Source: Maea johnstoni
Lineage: Eukaryota; Annelida; Polychaeta; Spionida; Magelonidae
Direction of reading: 5' to 3'
DNA: 64,000 nt
Assembly: GCA_963942565.1 (NCBI GenBank)
Contig: OZ012687.1
Span: 12,333,079-12,397,078, forward strand
The notes beneath the pieces were generated by a model. It made no database searches, was not told the DNA's origin, and saw only the letters and a list, made by a program, of their open reading frames with translations. Shown in pieces: positions 40,501-42,089 of this stretch (the stretch's first letter is position 1; each line of letters begins with the position of its first letter). The position numbers and the translations under genes are program-made.

Positions 40501-41878
40501 ACACCCAGTTGCCCTGCTGTCTAAGACTATGCTATGACTGCTCGAGCAATCATCAGAGCAGCCCTCATGGAAGATGAGGCACGGACATCAAGTGACAAAA
40601 TGAAATGAAGTGAAAAATCATGCATTCAGAAAATAGTCACTCATGCACAAATAACATTTTTGTTTCTTAAGAAAATGCTCTTGATTTACCTATTTTTGAT
40701 TTTAAACTGATTGTGATTTCTGTGCTGACATGAATCAATCTAACCATAAAATTGCTATCAAAAATGACAATGCAAACTGGTCCAACCGTAAAATAGCTTA
40801 TCTGAAAATCTCACAGATATGCAATGAAAGCCCATTACTACACACAAATCAAACCAACAGAAATTCTTCAATGAAAGTGATGACCGTATCTGTATCTTTT
40901 CCCAATTCCTTCATTGACTCTGCTTTCTCTGATGACAAGTCTACGGATAATGTAGTTTTCGACAAAATACCACTCCACCTCCCTATTGTAGACTTAATCA
41001 GGTTCTACTGAAGTTTCTACAATAGAAATATATTGTTTTTTACCCTTAACTGATTCTGCCATCTTTGGTGGTATAAACCTAATCACTGTATGGTTACTAT
41101 AAGTATCCACAATACAGCGGCCATTTCTTCATCTATTTCTCATCCCAAACTGATTCTGCTATCTTCAAATGAAATCAATCTCACCAAGAAATCACTTTTG
41201 ACCAAAATAAATCTTCACAGAAAATTTCACTTATGTAAAAACAATGCACTGTCAGACCATCTATTCCATTATTAACATAAAATGGTTGAACATCAATATA
41301 GATACTGCAATCAATCACGTTTCAATTGAAACCTCAACCTCTTTATGTCTTAAAACTGTGTGAAGCAGTCAAGTACAGCCTATTAACCTAAAATAATTAT
41401 GTATAGAAAAAAATGTTCAACAAATCATCCTACTACCCTCCTTCAAATATTTCAAGAGCTCTAATATTCATTCTTTAGTTATTTTTAAGTCGCAAAGATC
41501 CATACAATACTTTTCATTGGCTGTACATATGGGTGGATTAACCCTTCCAATGCTAAGGCTACTTTCATCCAAACCACAAGGATGCAAATATTTTTGAAAA
41601 CCATCTAAACCCTGTCATGTTGGTATTCATAAGATAGCTCTCACTGAGTACTCTTAGATGAGTACCCATTTGCCAGGGTTTCAGTCATTTTTTTCAGATT
41701 TTGGTATCATTTTGTCTTGGCAAAATAATCCACCAGTAGCATAAGGGTTAACAGACCACAACCAATGATGATTTCTTAACAGCTAGATTTGATTTTATCA
41801 TATCTTTGCCTTACCTGTGTGCAAGGCCTCCAGGGCGTAGGTTTGAGATTCTGGGCCTGTCATTCTTGTCAATGCCAC
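2667..41878 (-). CDS. GRIP: Glutamate receptor-interacting protein (GRIP), multi-PDZ scaffold, 5' end missing
   Basis: Nineteen exons, listed separately, join with consistent phases into 1,053 codons plus stop. Visible domains in residue order: PDZ1 rest 1-65, PDZ2 about 75-170, PDZ3 about 175-268, linker 270-370, PDZ4 about 370-470, PDZ5 about 477-565, PDZ6 about 575-660, linker 665-930, PDZ7 about 935-1020, tail. Vertebrate GRIP1 is about 1,080-1,130 residues, so roughly 60-80 N-terminal residues are missing, including the first strands of PDZ1. The family is a cytosolic/postsynaptic and vesicle scaffold linking AMPA receptors, ephrins and liprin-alpha to motors; that role is inferred by family here. 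The recognised carboxylate-binding loops are YGFVL, CLGISL, GFGFTL, SLGITI, PLGVTI and FGFGV. No enzymatic domain is present. Intron content is dominated by MITEs and minisatellites. Confidence 0.95.
2865..3020. repeat. (AAT)n tract plus conserved SINE-like 3' module
   Basis: An impure AAT/ATA microsatellite runs into GATATAGCGCCCTTTCC and, further on, AAAGCGCTTT. This arrangement of an A/T-trinucleotide tract next to a 'tatagcgccctttcc...aagcgcttta' block is common as a short interspersed repeat in marine invertebrate genomes. It begins only 12 bases from the acceptor of the GRIP terminal exon, so that acceptor's pyrimidine tract is formed by the repeat. Confidence 0.6.
3189..3384 (+). mobile_element. 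Family A MITE
   Basis: Left end ACCCTTCCCATGCTGAGGCT, right end GCCACCAGCAGCCTAAGGGTA. The terminal TTAA words have decayed on both sides. Confidence 0.75.
3600..3790 (+). mobile_element. Degraded SINE-like fragment
   Basis: The words GTGAGAAAGTTGCCGGTGA, GTTTTCTCC and ACTGGCCATTCAT reappear near 37,050-37,140 and, in reverse, near 40,090-40,130 and 57,520-57,545. That marks a diverged SINE family whose tRNA-like head is only preserved in the 40.1 kb and 37.0 kb copies. Confidence 0.4.
3820..4141. mobile_element. Family C-related MITE
   Basis: Ends GGCCTTAAAAAGATGTTTGG and CCAAACACTTTTTTTTTGGCC form an inverted repeat. It extends inward through TTCCTATTACCCTACCCTA and ACCCTACCTA...TAATAGGAA. 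An A-rich run of about 24 bases lies near the centre. It is a diverged relative of the copies at 8.9, 32.3 and 42.9 kb. Confidence 0.6.
4192..4961 (-). CDS. GRIP: GRIP exon: Ser/Asn/His-rich linker and first half of PDZ7
   Basis: 770 nt, entered in phase 1 after TTTTGTAG at 4,962 and left in phase 0 at CTACAG|GTATGT. It encodes residues 737-992. The first 190 or so residues are low complexity, with runs of Ser, Asn, Gln and His around repeated words such as [20 protein letters not shown], and no fold is evident. Then [38 protein letters not shown] and FDRILQ give the first part of PDZ7, matching vertebrate GRIP (which has SPTPVELHKVTL). It is by far the largest exon. The PDZ7 split point (after ILQ, phase 0) differs from that in PDZ1-6. 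Confidence 0.93.
5500..5668 (-). CDS. GRIP: GRIP exon: linker between PDZ6 and PDZ7
   Basis: 169 nt, phase 0 in (acceptor CTACTTTTCAG) and phase 1 out (CATTCAG|GTGAGA). It encodes residues 680-735. The segment [19 protein letters not shown] matches the conserved linker stretch of vertebrate GRIP1 (PSVDSAVDSWDGSAIDASY), one of the few conserved non-PDZ parts of the family. The rest is Gly/Asn/Ser-rich. Confidence 0.9.
5746..5946 (-). mobile_element. Family A MITE, reverse orientation
   Basis: Ends TAACCCGTAAGCTGCAGTTG and CACAGCACTGGAAGGGTTAA. It lies 77 bp from the acceptor of the linker exon. Confidence 0.75.
6481..6518 (-). CDS. GRIP: GRIP 38-nt linker exon
   Basis: A very short exon between acceptor TTTCTTCAG and donor GAA|GTAAGT. 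Phase 1 in and phase 0 out fit both neighbours exactly. It encodes [12 protein letters not shown] (residues 668-679), a polar linker. The support is the perfect splice sites and phase match rather than sequence conservation. Confidence 0.75.
6661..6800. repeat. (ATA)n microsatellite with SINE-like module
   Basis: A pure ATA tract at 6,661-6,722 is followed by TTGATATTGCACCCTTTCC and CTCAAAGGTGCATTAC. It is a second, more diverged copy of the block next to the AAT tract at 2.9 kb. Confidence 0.6.
6905..7410 (-). repeat. ~108-bp tandem repeat that includes the PDZ6b 5' splice site
   Basis: About four and a half units, with the shared core GGGGTGCCTTACTTGTAG at 7,032, 7,140 (changed), 7,246 (changed) and 7,383. 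The last occurrence is the real donor of the PDZ6b exon read in reverse (CTACAA|GTAAGGCACC), and the repeat takes in about the last 17 coding bases. The intron therefore contains three further donor-like sites spaced by roughly 106-140 bp. Confidence 0.88.
7394..7542 (-). CDS. GRIP: GRIP exon PDZ6b: second half of PDZ6
   Basis: 149 nt, phase 2 in (acceptor GTGTTTAG) and phase 1 out (ACAA|GTAAGG). Encodes residues 618-666. [29 protein letters not shown] and DTVTLRI match GRIP PDZ6 (vertebrate: [38 protein letters not shown]). Its donor lies inside a tandem repeat. Confidence 0.95.
7819..7960 (-). CDS. GRIP: GRIP exon PDZ6a: first half of PDZ6
   Basis: 142 nt, phase 1 in (acceptor TTGTTTCAG) and phase 2 out (GAAAG|GTGGGT). 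Encodes residues 571-616. [36 protein letters not shown] is nearly identical to vertebrate GRIP PDZ6 ([20 protein letters not shown]). PLGVTI is the carboxylate-binding loop. PDZ6 is the best-conserved domain in this window. Confidence 0.96.
8004..8132. repeat. ~68-bp intronic tandem duplication
   Basis: TACTGATTACAAATATAGTC occurs at 8,018 and again near 8,080, each followed by ATGA(C/T)AAAC(T/G)CATACATATCA. These are two units in the intron upstream of PDZ6a. Confidence 0.75.
8545..8700 (+). mobile_element. LINE-like 3' tail (copy 1)
   Basis: Shares AAAGCAATGTACTGTACTAC, CTTTGTAACCCTGGGGCCC, ATGCCAGAGGGCCTCAGGGA and TTTAAATAAAGATTATCATT with 18,800-18,950. The AATAAA signal followed by an ATT/ATC microsatellite tail is typical of a truncated LINE 3' end. 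No reverse transcriptase remains. Confidence 0.6.
8889..9102. mobile_element. Family C MITE
   Basis: Terminal inverted repeat AGGCCTAAAAAAAGTTGTTC against GTTTGTTTCCTATAACGATC read from the other end, with AGGCCT at both outer edges. The interior carries CCCTCCCAACTCCCAATCAA and a poly-C run. Confidence 0.75.
9720..10124 (+). mobile_element. Family B MITE, TTAA-type, long copy
   Basis: Left end CTAACCCATTCATTCCTACA, right end CCAGGTATGAATGGGTTAA. About 405 bp, with two tandem-like interior halves each containing GAGAAATG and CAAATATTTTGACA- or CAAAGATTCAGTA-like words. The right TTAA is intact; the left base has changed to CTAA. Confidence 0.75.
10125..11229. other. Intronic DNA between PDZ6a and PDZ5c, no feature seen
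   Basis: AT-rich single-copy-looking sequence. I see no exon with flanking splice sites, no terminal inverted repeats and no match to the repeat families elsewhere in the window. Confidence 0.5.
11230..11628 (+). mobile_element. Family B MITE
   Basis: TTAACACATTCATGCCTGAA at the left and CCAGGCATGAATGGGTTAA at the right, with TTAA intact on both sides. The roughly 18-bp inverted repeat is one of the best preserved in the family. Confidence 0.85.
11640..12150. other. Intronic DNA, no feature seen
   Basis: AT-rich sequence between the family B MITE and the PDZ5c exon. Short ORFs only, without splice sites or homology. Confidence 0.5.
12155..12300 (-). CDS. GRIP: GRIP exon PDZ5c: second half of PDZ5
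   Basis: 146 nt, phase 2 in (TTTTTTCAG) and phase 1 out (CAAGTG|GTGAGT). Residues 522-569. [42 protein letters not shown] correspond to vertebrate PDZ5 ([33 protein letters not shown]). The G at the end joins AT of the next exon to give the Asp before PDZ6. Confidence 0.95.
12310..12770. other. Intron between PDZ5b and PDZ5c, no feature seen
   Basis: Short intron, AT-rich, with no repeat family member recognised. Confidence 0.5.
12779..12848 (-). CDS. GRIP: GRIP exon PDZ5b: middle of PDZ5
   Basis: 70 nt, phase 1 in (GTTTTTCTCAG) and phase 2 out (CACAG|GTGAAA). Residues 499-520: [20 protein letters not shown] then AHR. Vertebrate GRIP1 has [21 protein letters not shown]5 is the only domain here whose first half is split over two exons. 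Confidence 0.94.
12940..12990. repeat. (ATT)n microsatellite
   Basis: ATTATT run flanked by T-rich sequence, in the intron upstream of PDZ5b. Confidence 0.85.
13382..13459 (-). CDS. GRIP: GRIP exon PDZ5a: start of PDZ5
   Basis: 78 nt, phase 1 in (GTATTTCAG) and phase 1 out (AAAAT|GTAAGT). Residues 473-497: [20 protein letters not shown] followed by LGITIK. Vertebrate GRIP1 has [29 protein letters not shown] is the binding loop. Confidence 0.93.
13460..14100. other. Intron between PDZ4b and PDZ5a, no feature seen
   Basis: AT-rich. The phrase ATATCGAATGGCAGTTG occurs twice, near 13,560 and 13,707, but no longer repeat can be traced. Confidence 0.45.
14107..14246 (-). CDS. GRIP: GRIP exon PDZ4b: second half of PDZ4
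   Basis: 140 nt, phase 2 in (TTTTTTTCAG) and phase 1 out (GCAG|GTAAGT). Residues 426-471. [43 protein letters not shown] match vertebrate PDZ4 (GVLQIGDRVMAINGIPTED, TFEEANQLLRDSSITSKVTL, EIEFDVAES). Confidence 0.95.
14361..14473 (-). pseudogene. Damaged duplicate of exon PDZ4a (copy 1)
   Basis: Repeats the last 113 or so bases of the real PDZ4a exon plus its donor (GAGAG|GTAAGC) and about 20 bp of intron. The CAG codon (Gln in FTLQGG) is TAG here, and Arg-Ser of EPRSASER has become Thr-Ser. It lacks the 5' part and acceptor, so it cannot be an ordinary alternative exon, although its donor word is intact. Confidence 0.9.
14496..14556 (-). pseudogene. Damaged duplicate of exon PDZ4a (copy 2, donor-side piece)
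   Basis: Second extra copy, 135 bp from copy 1, again ending in GAGAG|GTAAGC. It has a one-base insertion (GGGGTGG for GGGTGG on the plus strand) and breaks off at GACCT, where a roughly 450-bp insertion begins. The rest of the copy resumes at 15,005. Confidence 0.88.
14557..15004. mobile_element. ~450-bp insertion splitting the PDZ4a duplicate
   Basis: Interrupts the duplicated exon copy cleanly. Its ends form an imperfect inverted repeat: GGAGCGTGTTTCCGTGAGAG at the left and, read in reverse, GGAGCGAGTTTCGGCGAGCG at the right. This fits a small non-autonomous DNA transposon. No transposase is present. The left half also carries an ORF of about 110 codons without recognisable homology. Confidence 0.65.
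15005..15059 (-). pseudogene. Damaged duplicate of exon PDZ4a (copy 2, upstream piece)
   Basis: Continues the copy interrupted at 14,556. It shares the CAG-to-TAG change of copy 1, so the change occurred before these two copies separated. It ends at the same point as copy 1 (GTTGCC of the VVAD stretch), where it joins the intron words GACCTTGACCTCTATAGC. Confidence 0.88.
15082..15286 (-). CDS. GRIP: GRIP exon PDZ4a: first half of PDZ4
   Basis: 205 nt, phase 1 in (TTTGCTGCTTTCAG) and phase 2 out (GAGAG|GTAAGC). Residues 358-424. The Thr/Ala-rich start is linker; then [43 protein letters not shown] match vertebrate PDZ4 ([39 protein letters not shown]). This is the only one of three copies with a full open frame and acceptor. 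Confidence 0.95.
15300..16755. other. Intronic DNA, no gene seen
   Basis: AT-rich sequence in the intron upstream of PDZ4a. A short direct repeat (TATATGCAAAAATAAAGATG at about 16,189 and 16,216) is the only structure noted. Confidence 0.5.
16761..17105. mobile_element. MITE with CAGGGCTCGA-type ends
   Basis: CAGGGCTCGATGCTACCAGT at the left and, in reverse from the right, CAAGCCTCAACGCTAACTC. The words GGTCCTATGG and GGACCAGTA recur inward from both ends in inverted order. The ends resemble hAT-type non-autonomous elements and the element at 51.1 kb. I could not confirm an 8-bp target duplication. Confidence 0.5.
17643..17672 (-). CDS. Candidate 30-nt GRIP microexon in the PDZ3-PDZ4 linker
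   Basis: Lies between a strong acceptor (TGTATTCTCTTCACAG) and a donor (CAGTCG|GTAATC). Length 30 nt and phase 1-1, so it could be included or skipped without disturbing the frame between the 19.5 kb and 15.1 kb exons. It would encode [11 protein letters not shown]. There is no conserved domain to support it, so this rests on splice-site form and phase only. Confidence 0.3.
17680..18425. other. Intronic DNA, no feature seen
   Basis: AT-rich, with some C-rich stretches near 18,250-18,420. No splice-flanked exon or repeat family recognised. Confidence 0.45.
18433..18621 (+). mobile_element. Family A MITE
   Basis: TTAACCCTTCTAATGCTGAG at the left; AACAGCAGCATAAGTGGTT at the right. The left third lacks the usual ACTTTCGTCCAAAGCACAAG segment, so this is an internally deleted copy. 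Confidence 0.75.
18775..18998 (+). mobile_element. LINE-like 3' tail (copy 2) with (ATT)n
   Basis: Longer copy of the repeat at 8.5 kb, ending TTTAAATAAAGATTATTATT and passing into a 60-bp ATT/ATC tract. Orientation plus, so opposite to GRIP transcription. Confidence 0.6.
19000..19535. other. Intronic DNA, no feature seen
   Basis: AT-rich, directly downstream (in the GRIP sense) of the linker exon at 19.5 kb. Confidence 0.45.
19542..19742 (-). CDS. GRIP: GRIP exon: linker between PDZ3 and PDZ4
   Basis: 201 nt, phase 1 in (AAATTTTTCAG) and phase 1 out (CATTAA|GTAAGT). Residues 291-356. Thr/Ser/Tyr-rich ([32 protein letters not shown]) and ending in a basic stretch [15 protein letters not shown]. 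Vertebrate GRIP1 has a comparable basic patch (MRRRLKKKDFKSSLSL) at this place before PDZ4. Confidence 0.85.
19750..20425. other. Intronic DNA between PDZ3b and the linker exon
   Basis: No repeat family recognised. Two phrases, GTGACTCACAACCAACTCGA near 20,322 and GTAACGCACAACCAACTTGA near 20,383, form a short direct repeat of about 60-bp period. Confidence 0.5.
20431..20642 (-). mobile_element. Family A MITE, reverse
   Basis: TCAACCCTTTCGATGCTGGT at the left and GCATTGAAAGGGTTAA at the right. Ends 49 bp from the PDZ3b donor. Confidence 0.8.
20692..20894 (-). CDS. GRIP: GRIP exon PDZ3b: second half of PDZ3 and linker start
   Basis: 203 nt, phase 2 in (TTTTTTCCAG) and phase 1 out (CACAG|GTAAAT). 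Residues 223-289. [40 protein letters not shown] correspond to vertebrate PDZ3 ([37 protein letters not shown]). A Gln-rich linker (QMQQQG) follows. Confidence 0.94.
21000..21090 (+). mobile_element. LINE-like 3' tail ending in (TTGAA)n
   Basis: GTACCTATGTATATGGACC, CTGTGTCTGAAATAAAGTA then TTGAATTGAATTGAATT. An AATAAA followed by a pentanucleotide tail fits the 3' end of a truncated non-LTR element of a different family from that at 8.5 and 18.8 kb. Confidence 0.5.
21092..21326. repeat. Inverted-repeat element with a duplicated unit
   Basis: CCTCTGAGATGTGAGCA at 21,092 is matched perfectly in reverse by TGCTCACATCTCAGAGG at 21,225. A second unit of about 85-90 bp follows (CAAATAGGACCGAGATATTG against CAAATAGGACTCAGAAATTG) and ends TGTTCACGTTCAGAGGT. 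It looks like a short MITE with one partial tandem copy. Confidence 0.7.
21413..21635 (-). mobile_element. Family A MITE, reverse
   Basis: TTAACCCTTATGCTACTGGT at the left, TTAGCATTGGGAAGGTAAA at the right. Carries a 5-base local duplication (GGTACCGGGTACC). Confidence 0.8.
22067..22111. promoter_or_regulatory. Inverted pair of X-box-like sites (candidate RFX sites)
   Basis: GTCTCCATGGCAACA and its exact reverse complement TGTTGCCATGGAGAC are separated by 15 bp. Each contains the X-box-like core (GTTGCCATGG) bound by RFX factors in animals. Function in this intron is inference only; the pair could also be the arms of a small fold-back. Confidence 0.35.
22540..22705 (-). mobile_element. tRNA-derived SINE head
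   Basis: Read on the minus strand it has an A-box-like TGGTACAGTGG and two B-box-like words, GAGTTCAATCCC and GGTTCGATTCC, about 30 bp apart. It is followed by non-tRNA sequence. It does not fold as a complete tRNA. It lies in the intron between the two PDZ3 exons. Confidence 0.55.
22798..22945 (-). CDS. GRIP: GRIP exon PDZ3a: first half of PDZ3
   Basis: 148 nt, phase 1 in (CCTGTTTCAG) and phase 2 out (GATAG|GTGAGT). Residues 174-221. [42 protein letters not shown] match vertebrate PDZ3 ([29 protein letters not shown]). CLGISL is the binding loop. Confidence 0.96.
23463..23675 (+). mobile_element. Family A MITE
   Basis: TTAACCCTTCTGATGCTGAG and CAACCAGCAGCTAAAAGGTTAA; TTAA on both sides. 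Ends 27 bp from the donor of PDZ2b. Confidence 0.85.
23703..23848 (-). CDS. GRIP: GRIP exon PDZ2b: second half of PDZ2
   Basis: 146 nt, phase 2 in (GGCTTTTCAG) and phase 1 out (CATGG|GTAGGT). Residues 125-172. [43 protein letters not shown] match vertebrate PDZ2 (EGTIKPGDRLLSVDGIRL, HAEAMSILKQCG, LLIEYDVSVMD). The shared Asp at the exon junction is also conserved. Confidence 0.95.
23911..23978 (-). repeat. Diverged copy of the PDZ2b acceptor region
   Basis: TTCTCTAAAGAGCAAAGAAAAAACAT repeats TTCTCTGAAAAGCCAAG...ACAT at the exon edge (23,843), followed by parallel TTCATTATTTCATTAAATT and TTCATCATTTCATTCAATT. On the minus strand this gives a second acceptor-like site (CTCTTTAG|AGAA) 71 bp upstream of the real one. 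Confidence 0.75.
24477..24600 (-). pseudogene. Decayed duplicate of exon PDZ2a
   Basis: Aligns with the donor side of the real PDZ2a exon at 24,862-24,970. Shared words in the same order: TACTGTATG, TGTCTGCG, TTAGTGATG, GGTGAGAGGTCTGGA, TCTGGATGAG. It has small indels and has lost the donor (TTACCTGTC became GTGTGTGTC). A further short copy of its flank (CCAAAAAATGGCAG) lies near 24,637. Confidence 0.75.
24882..25044 (-). CDS. GRIP: GRIP exon PDZ2a: first half of PDZ2
   Basis: 163 nt, phase 1 in (TATTTTTTCAG) and phase 2 out (GACAG|GTAAGG). Residues 71-123. [37 protein letters not shown] match vertebrate PDZ2 ([37 protein letters not shown]). YGFVL is the binding loop. Confidence 0.96.
25050..25735. 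other. Intronic DNA with degenerate TTACAA/TGTT repeats
   Basis: Around 25,435-25,630 about eight loose units of 25-40 bp carry TTTACAATGTT- and AGTAACATTTAC-like words. The rest shows nothing recognisable. Confidence 0.55.
25744..26138. mobile_element. hAT-type MITE with perfect 8-bp target duplication
   Basis: Terminal inverted repeat TAGGGATGTCATT / AATGACATCCCTA, flanked on both sides by ATTCAAGG (25,736-25,743 and 26,139-26,146). An 8-bp target duplication with TAGGGATGTC-like ends is diagnostic of hAT. 395 bp, no transposase. The subterminal regions carry several TCGATATATCGATAT-type words. Confidence 0.9.
26150..27510. other. Intronic DNA between PDZ1b and PDZ2a, no gene seen
   Basis: AT-rich. 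The words GTTTACA and ATATGTTCACAT recur loosely at 26,960-27,160. No exon or element was delimited. Confidence 0.45.
27517..27662 (-). CDS. GRIP: GRIP exon PDZ1b: second half of PDZ1
   Basis: 146 nt, phase 2 in (TCCATTTCAG) and phase 1 out (CCCAC|GTAAGT). Residues 22-69. [45 protein letters not shown] match vertebrate PDZ1 ([46 protein letters not shown]). Confidence 0.96.
27663..27900 (-). repeat. ~100-bp tandem duplication of the PDZ1b acceptor region
   Basis: GAGTCACTCCTGAAATGGAAT, the exon start and acceptor read on the plus strand, occurs at 27,654 (real), 27,750 and 27,857. Each is followed by AAAATAACATATGAGAGATG or a variant. About 30 coding bases are included. The intron thus holds two acceptor-like copies upstream of the real site, one reading TCAAG and one TTTCAG. 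Confidence 0.88.
28053..28275. mobile_element. Family C MITE, left end damaged
   Basis: Contains TTTTTATTCAAAAAAATCCC, CCCAACTCCCAATCGACAT and ends GGAAACAAACTATATTTTTT then CTTGGCCTAA. The left AGGCCT end is lost. Confidence 0.7.
28415..28770. repeat. Interspersed repeat with internal ~120-bp duplication
   Basis: CAATTGTGTGAACT(A/G)AATG, CAACAGTAGGCCACAAGTCC and GGTGCAGGCATTTATATATA occur twice (28,528-28,600 and 28,657-28,725). The same sequence is found once in reverse orientation at 48,945-49,165. Confidence 0.75.
29376..29593 (+). mobile_element. Family A MITE, left end decayed
   Basis: From the GCACAAGGACACACAGATT segment onward it follows the family closely and ends GCCACCAGCAACATAAATGATAA. 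The first about 40 bases are strongly changed. Confidence 0.7.
29669..30059 (+). mobile_element. Hairpin-headed element, short copy
   Basis: Begins TTAGTTATCC and carries a near-perfect hairpin at 29,672-29,810: arms GTTATCC..TTGTAAAAAAGGGATACGGCCTGG and on to TCTGCGT, about 43 bp perfect apart from two positions, with a second inner pair CAGCCGTATCGCAC. A body from TTATCATCAGCT (29,815) to AGCTGATGATAA (30,059) follows, itself with 12-bp inverted ends. No coding capacity. Confidence 0.8.
30062..30868 (+). mobile_element. Hairpin-headed element, longer copy
   Basis: Same hairpin (30,065-30,203), then TTATCATCAG, about 420 bp not found in the first copy (including a poly-C/CA tract), and from 30,638 the same body ATGTCCGCCATTTT ... 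AGCTGATGATAA. The 29.7 kb copy can be read as an internally deleted sister in head-to-tail tandem. Confidence 0.78.
30880..31300 (+). other. Possible truncated retroelement 3' end
   Basis: CTGATGAAGCCTAAACATTA, and AACAAATAAAGTCGTATTG at 31,249, have the look of a non-LTR or Penelope-like 3' region with a polyadenylation signal. There is no intact coding region, so the family is not assigned. Confidence 0.25.
31480..31890. repeat. (CT)n-rich low-complexity tract
   Basis: About 400 bp of CTCTCT interrupted by CCCCC, CATT and TACC words, some in repeated blocks. It opens long frames in both strands (Ser/Leu on plus, Arg/Glu on minus), which are artefacts of composition. Confidence 0.95.
32250..32683. 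repeat. ~100-bp tandem duplication with a MITE in one copy
   Basis: TGATCCTGCCCCCAAG(T/A)AAAGGG, then ATCTTGATATCTATGTATATGG, A(A/T)GGTTA and AGCATTGAAAATACT(G/T)AGCTGG are present twice. In the first copy a family C MITE separates GGTTA from AGCATTG; the second copy reads GGTTATCAGCATTG and is a natural empty site. Confidence 0.85.
32314..32540. mobile_element. Family C MITE, bounded by an empty-site paralogue
   Basis: GGCCTAAAAAAAGTTGTTTG at the left; on the right, GGTTACAGGACACATACAAT runs into a T run where the final GGCCTA has been lost. The flanking duplication fixes the insertion point within a few bases. Confidence 0.8.
32797..33823. mobile_element. Element with ~270-bp terminal inverted repeats, TTAA at both ends
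   Basis: Starts TTAAAGGACAAATGCACCAT and ends ATGGTGCATTTGCCCTTTAA. The arms (about 32,797-33,095 and 33,540-33,823) stay inverted copies throughout, for example GCATCCCAAGATGCACTCTG against CAGAGTGCATCTTGGGATGC. The 450-bp centre has no ORF of note. A long-arm, non-autonomous TTAA element; the superfamily is not certain. Confidence 0.85.
34111..34548. repeat. ~110-bp minisatellite, about four units
   Basis: CACAATACATACCCTAC recurs at 34,111, 34,253, 34,362 and 34,472 with CATTGTACTGGGCATAGCGC and GAGAGTATAGCATGATATTC between. The first unit is longer (142 bp). It opens a minus frame of 134 codons that is not a credible gene. Confidence 0.9.
34560..35000 (+). other. Non-repetitive segment with overlapping ORFs, no gene assigned
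   Basis: Three plus frames are open for 64-131 codons between 34,490 and 34,950. Local GC is higher than in the surroundings. None contains a motif I recognise. It could be a remnant of a mobile-element coding region or an artefact. Confidence 0.25.
35007..35222 (+). mobile_element. tRNA-derived SINE, apparently full length
   Basis: Pol III A box TGGTCTAGTTG at 35,015, B box GGATTCAATTCCC at 35,060, then a tRNA-unrelated body (GTGCTTCGGAGGACACTTTA, CCATCGGTCCAGTCGGCCAA) and a tail AAAATAAAGAATACATATAC. The spacing of A and B boxes fits a tRNA promoter, but the 3' part is not tRNA. Confidence 0.8.
35230..36060. other. No gene seen
   Basis: AT-rich sequence with a short GT run at 35,668-35,680. 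ORFs here lack splice sites or homology. Confidence 0.45.
36065..36970 (+). repeat. ~145-165-bp higher-order tandem repeat
   Basis: Six units share ATATCACATTGGGGAGATTG, GCAAATAGTTCTATGGTGAA and CCAACCCCAATAGCTGAGTG. Two alternating unit types differ in the piece after CTGAGTGGTCTA (ATCTGGGAGGATAGCACTTA versus AAGTGTTGCCTCTGACAGCT), so a two-unit block of about 310 bp has itself been copied. Confidence 0.88.
36966..37170 (+). mobile_element. SINE-like sequence at the end of the tandem array
   Basis: AATAGCTGAGTGGTCTAATG resembles a tRNA 5' half (A box TAGCTGAGTGG). It is followed by GTGAGAAAGTTGCCAGTAAC, also seen near 3.66 kb, and a T-rich end. The array at 36.1-36.97 kb shares the head, so the array may have been seeded by this SINE. 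Confidence 0.5.
37540..37805 (+). other. GC-richer segment with an 84-codon ORF, no assignment
   Basis: The frame from 37,548 encodes a Gly/Lys-rich stretch ([18 protein letters not shown]). The imperfect palindromic word GGATCCCCTTTAAAAAGGG lies inside it. No start context, homologue or splice partner is recognised. Confidence 0.25.
37932..38939. repeat. Twelve near-perfect 84-bp tandem units
   Basis: Unit GATATCCAGGAATCACACAT ... ATGGCTGGGGCGATT. Twelve head-to-tail copies differ at only a handful of places (C/G in GGGGCG/GGGGGG, one GATGGATGG, one ATAATAG). Because 84 is a multiple of three and the unit lacks stops in one frame per strand, 342- and 367-codon ORFs run through on opposite strands. 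I treat it as a young minisatellite. Confidence 0.95.
38940..40215. other. No gene seen; one degraded SINE piece
   Basis: On the minus strand 40,085-40,195 reads GGTTCGAATC (B-box-like) followed by GTGAGGAAGTTGCCAGTGAC, a diverged member of the SINE family of 3.66 and 37.05 kb. Nothing else is recognised. Confidence 0.4.
40220..40528. mobile_element. Family E MITE, copy 1
   Basis: GGTCTTAGCCAGGATTTAGA and AACTGGGTG at the left; CACCCAGTTGCCCTGCTGTC and TAAGAC at the right form an imperfect terminal inverted repeat. The interior shares AAAATTGGCAATTGTAAAAT and TATGGAGGTGAA with 60.1-60.4 kb. Confidence 0.75.
40535..41535. other. No gene seen
   Basis: AT-rich sequence upstream (in the GRIP sense, downstream) of the PDZ1a exon. 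ORFs to 93 codons lack homology. Confidence 0.45.
41538..41751 (+). mobile_element. Family A MITE
   Basis: TTAACCCTTCCAATGCTAAG and CCACCAGTAGCATAAGGGTTAA; TTAA intact on both sides. Ends 63 bp from the PDZ1a donor. Confidence 0.88.
41815..41878 (-). CDS. GRIP: GRIP exon PDZ1a: 64-nt piece of PDZ1, first exon recognised in this window
   Basis: Phase 1 in (GTTTTATTTGCAG) and phase 2 out (CACAG|GTAAGG). Encodes [20 protein letters not shown] plus the shared Arg, against vertebrate [22 protein letters not shown]. The phase-1 start implies a preceding exon ending in the first base of the Gly codon of the TVSGG-type motif. That exon, with the rest of PDZ1 and the N-terminus, was not found in the remaining 22 kb. 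Confidence 0.93.
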
Positions 41879-42089
41879 CTGCAAATAAAACAATAGAATT
41901 AATAAACAATAGGAAATGGCAAGAGCATCAGCACCCTCCATGACAGGTGCGCTAGATATACTAAGCCCTAGGGGAATTTGGCAGAGCTGTAGGTTCATTT
42001 TCATTGTGATGGTGCAGGACACTGCAGGATCTGATAGGGTTCTTCCATCGTAAGTTCACTTAACCTCTCTGCTTATTGCTGAGCCCCGA

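Noticed and set aside
41798-42022. 74-codon minus ORF containing the PDZ1a exon in another frame
   Set aside because: The exon's own splice sites and phases give [12 protein letters not shown], which matches GRIP; the ORF is a shadow frame.
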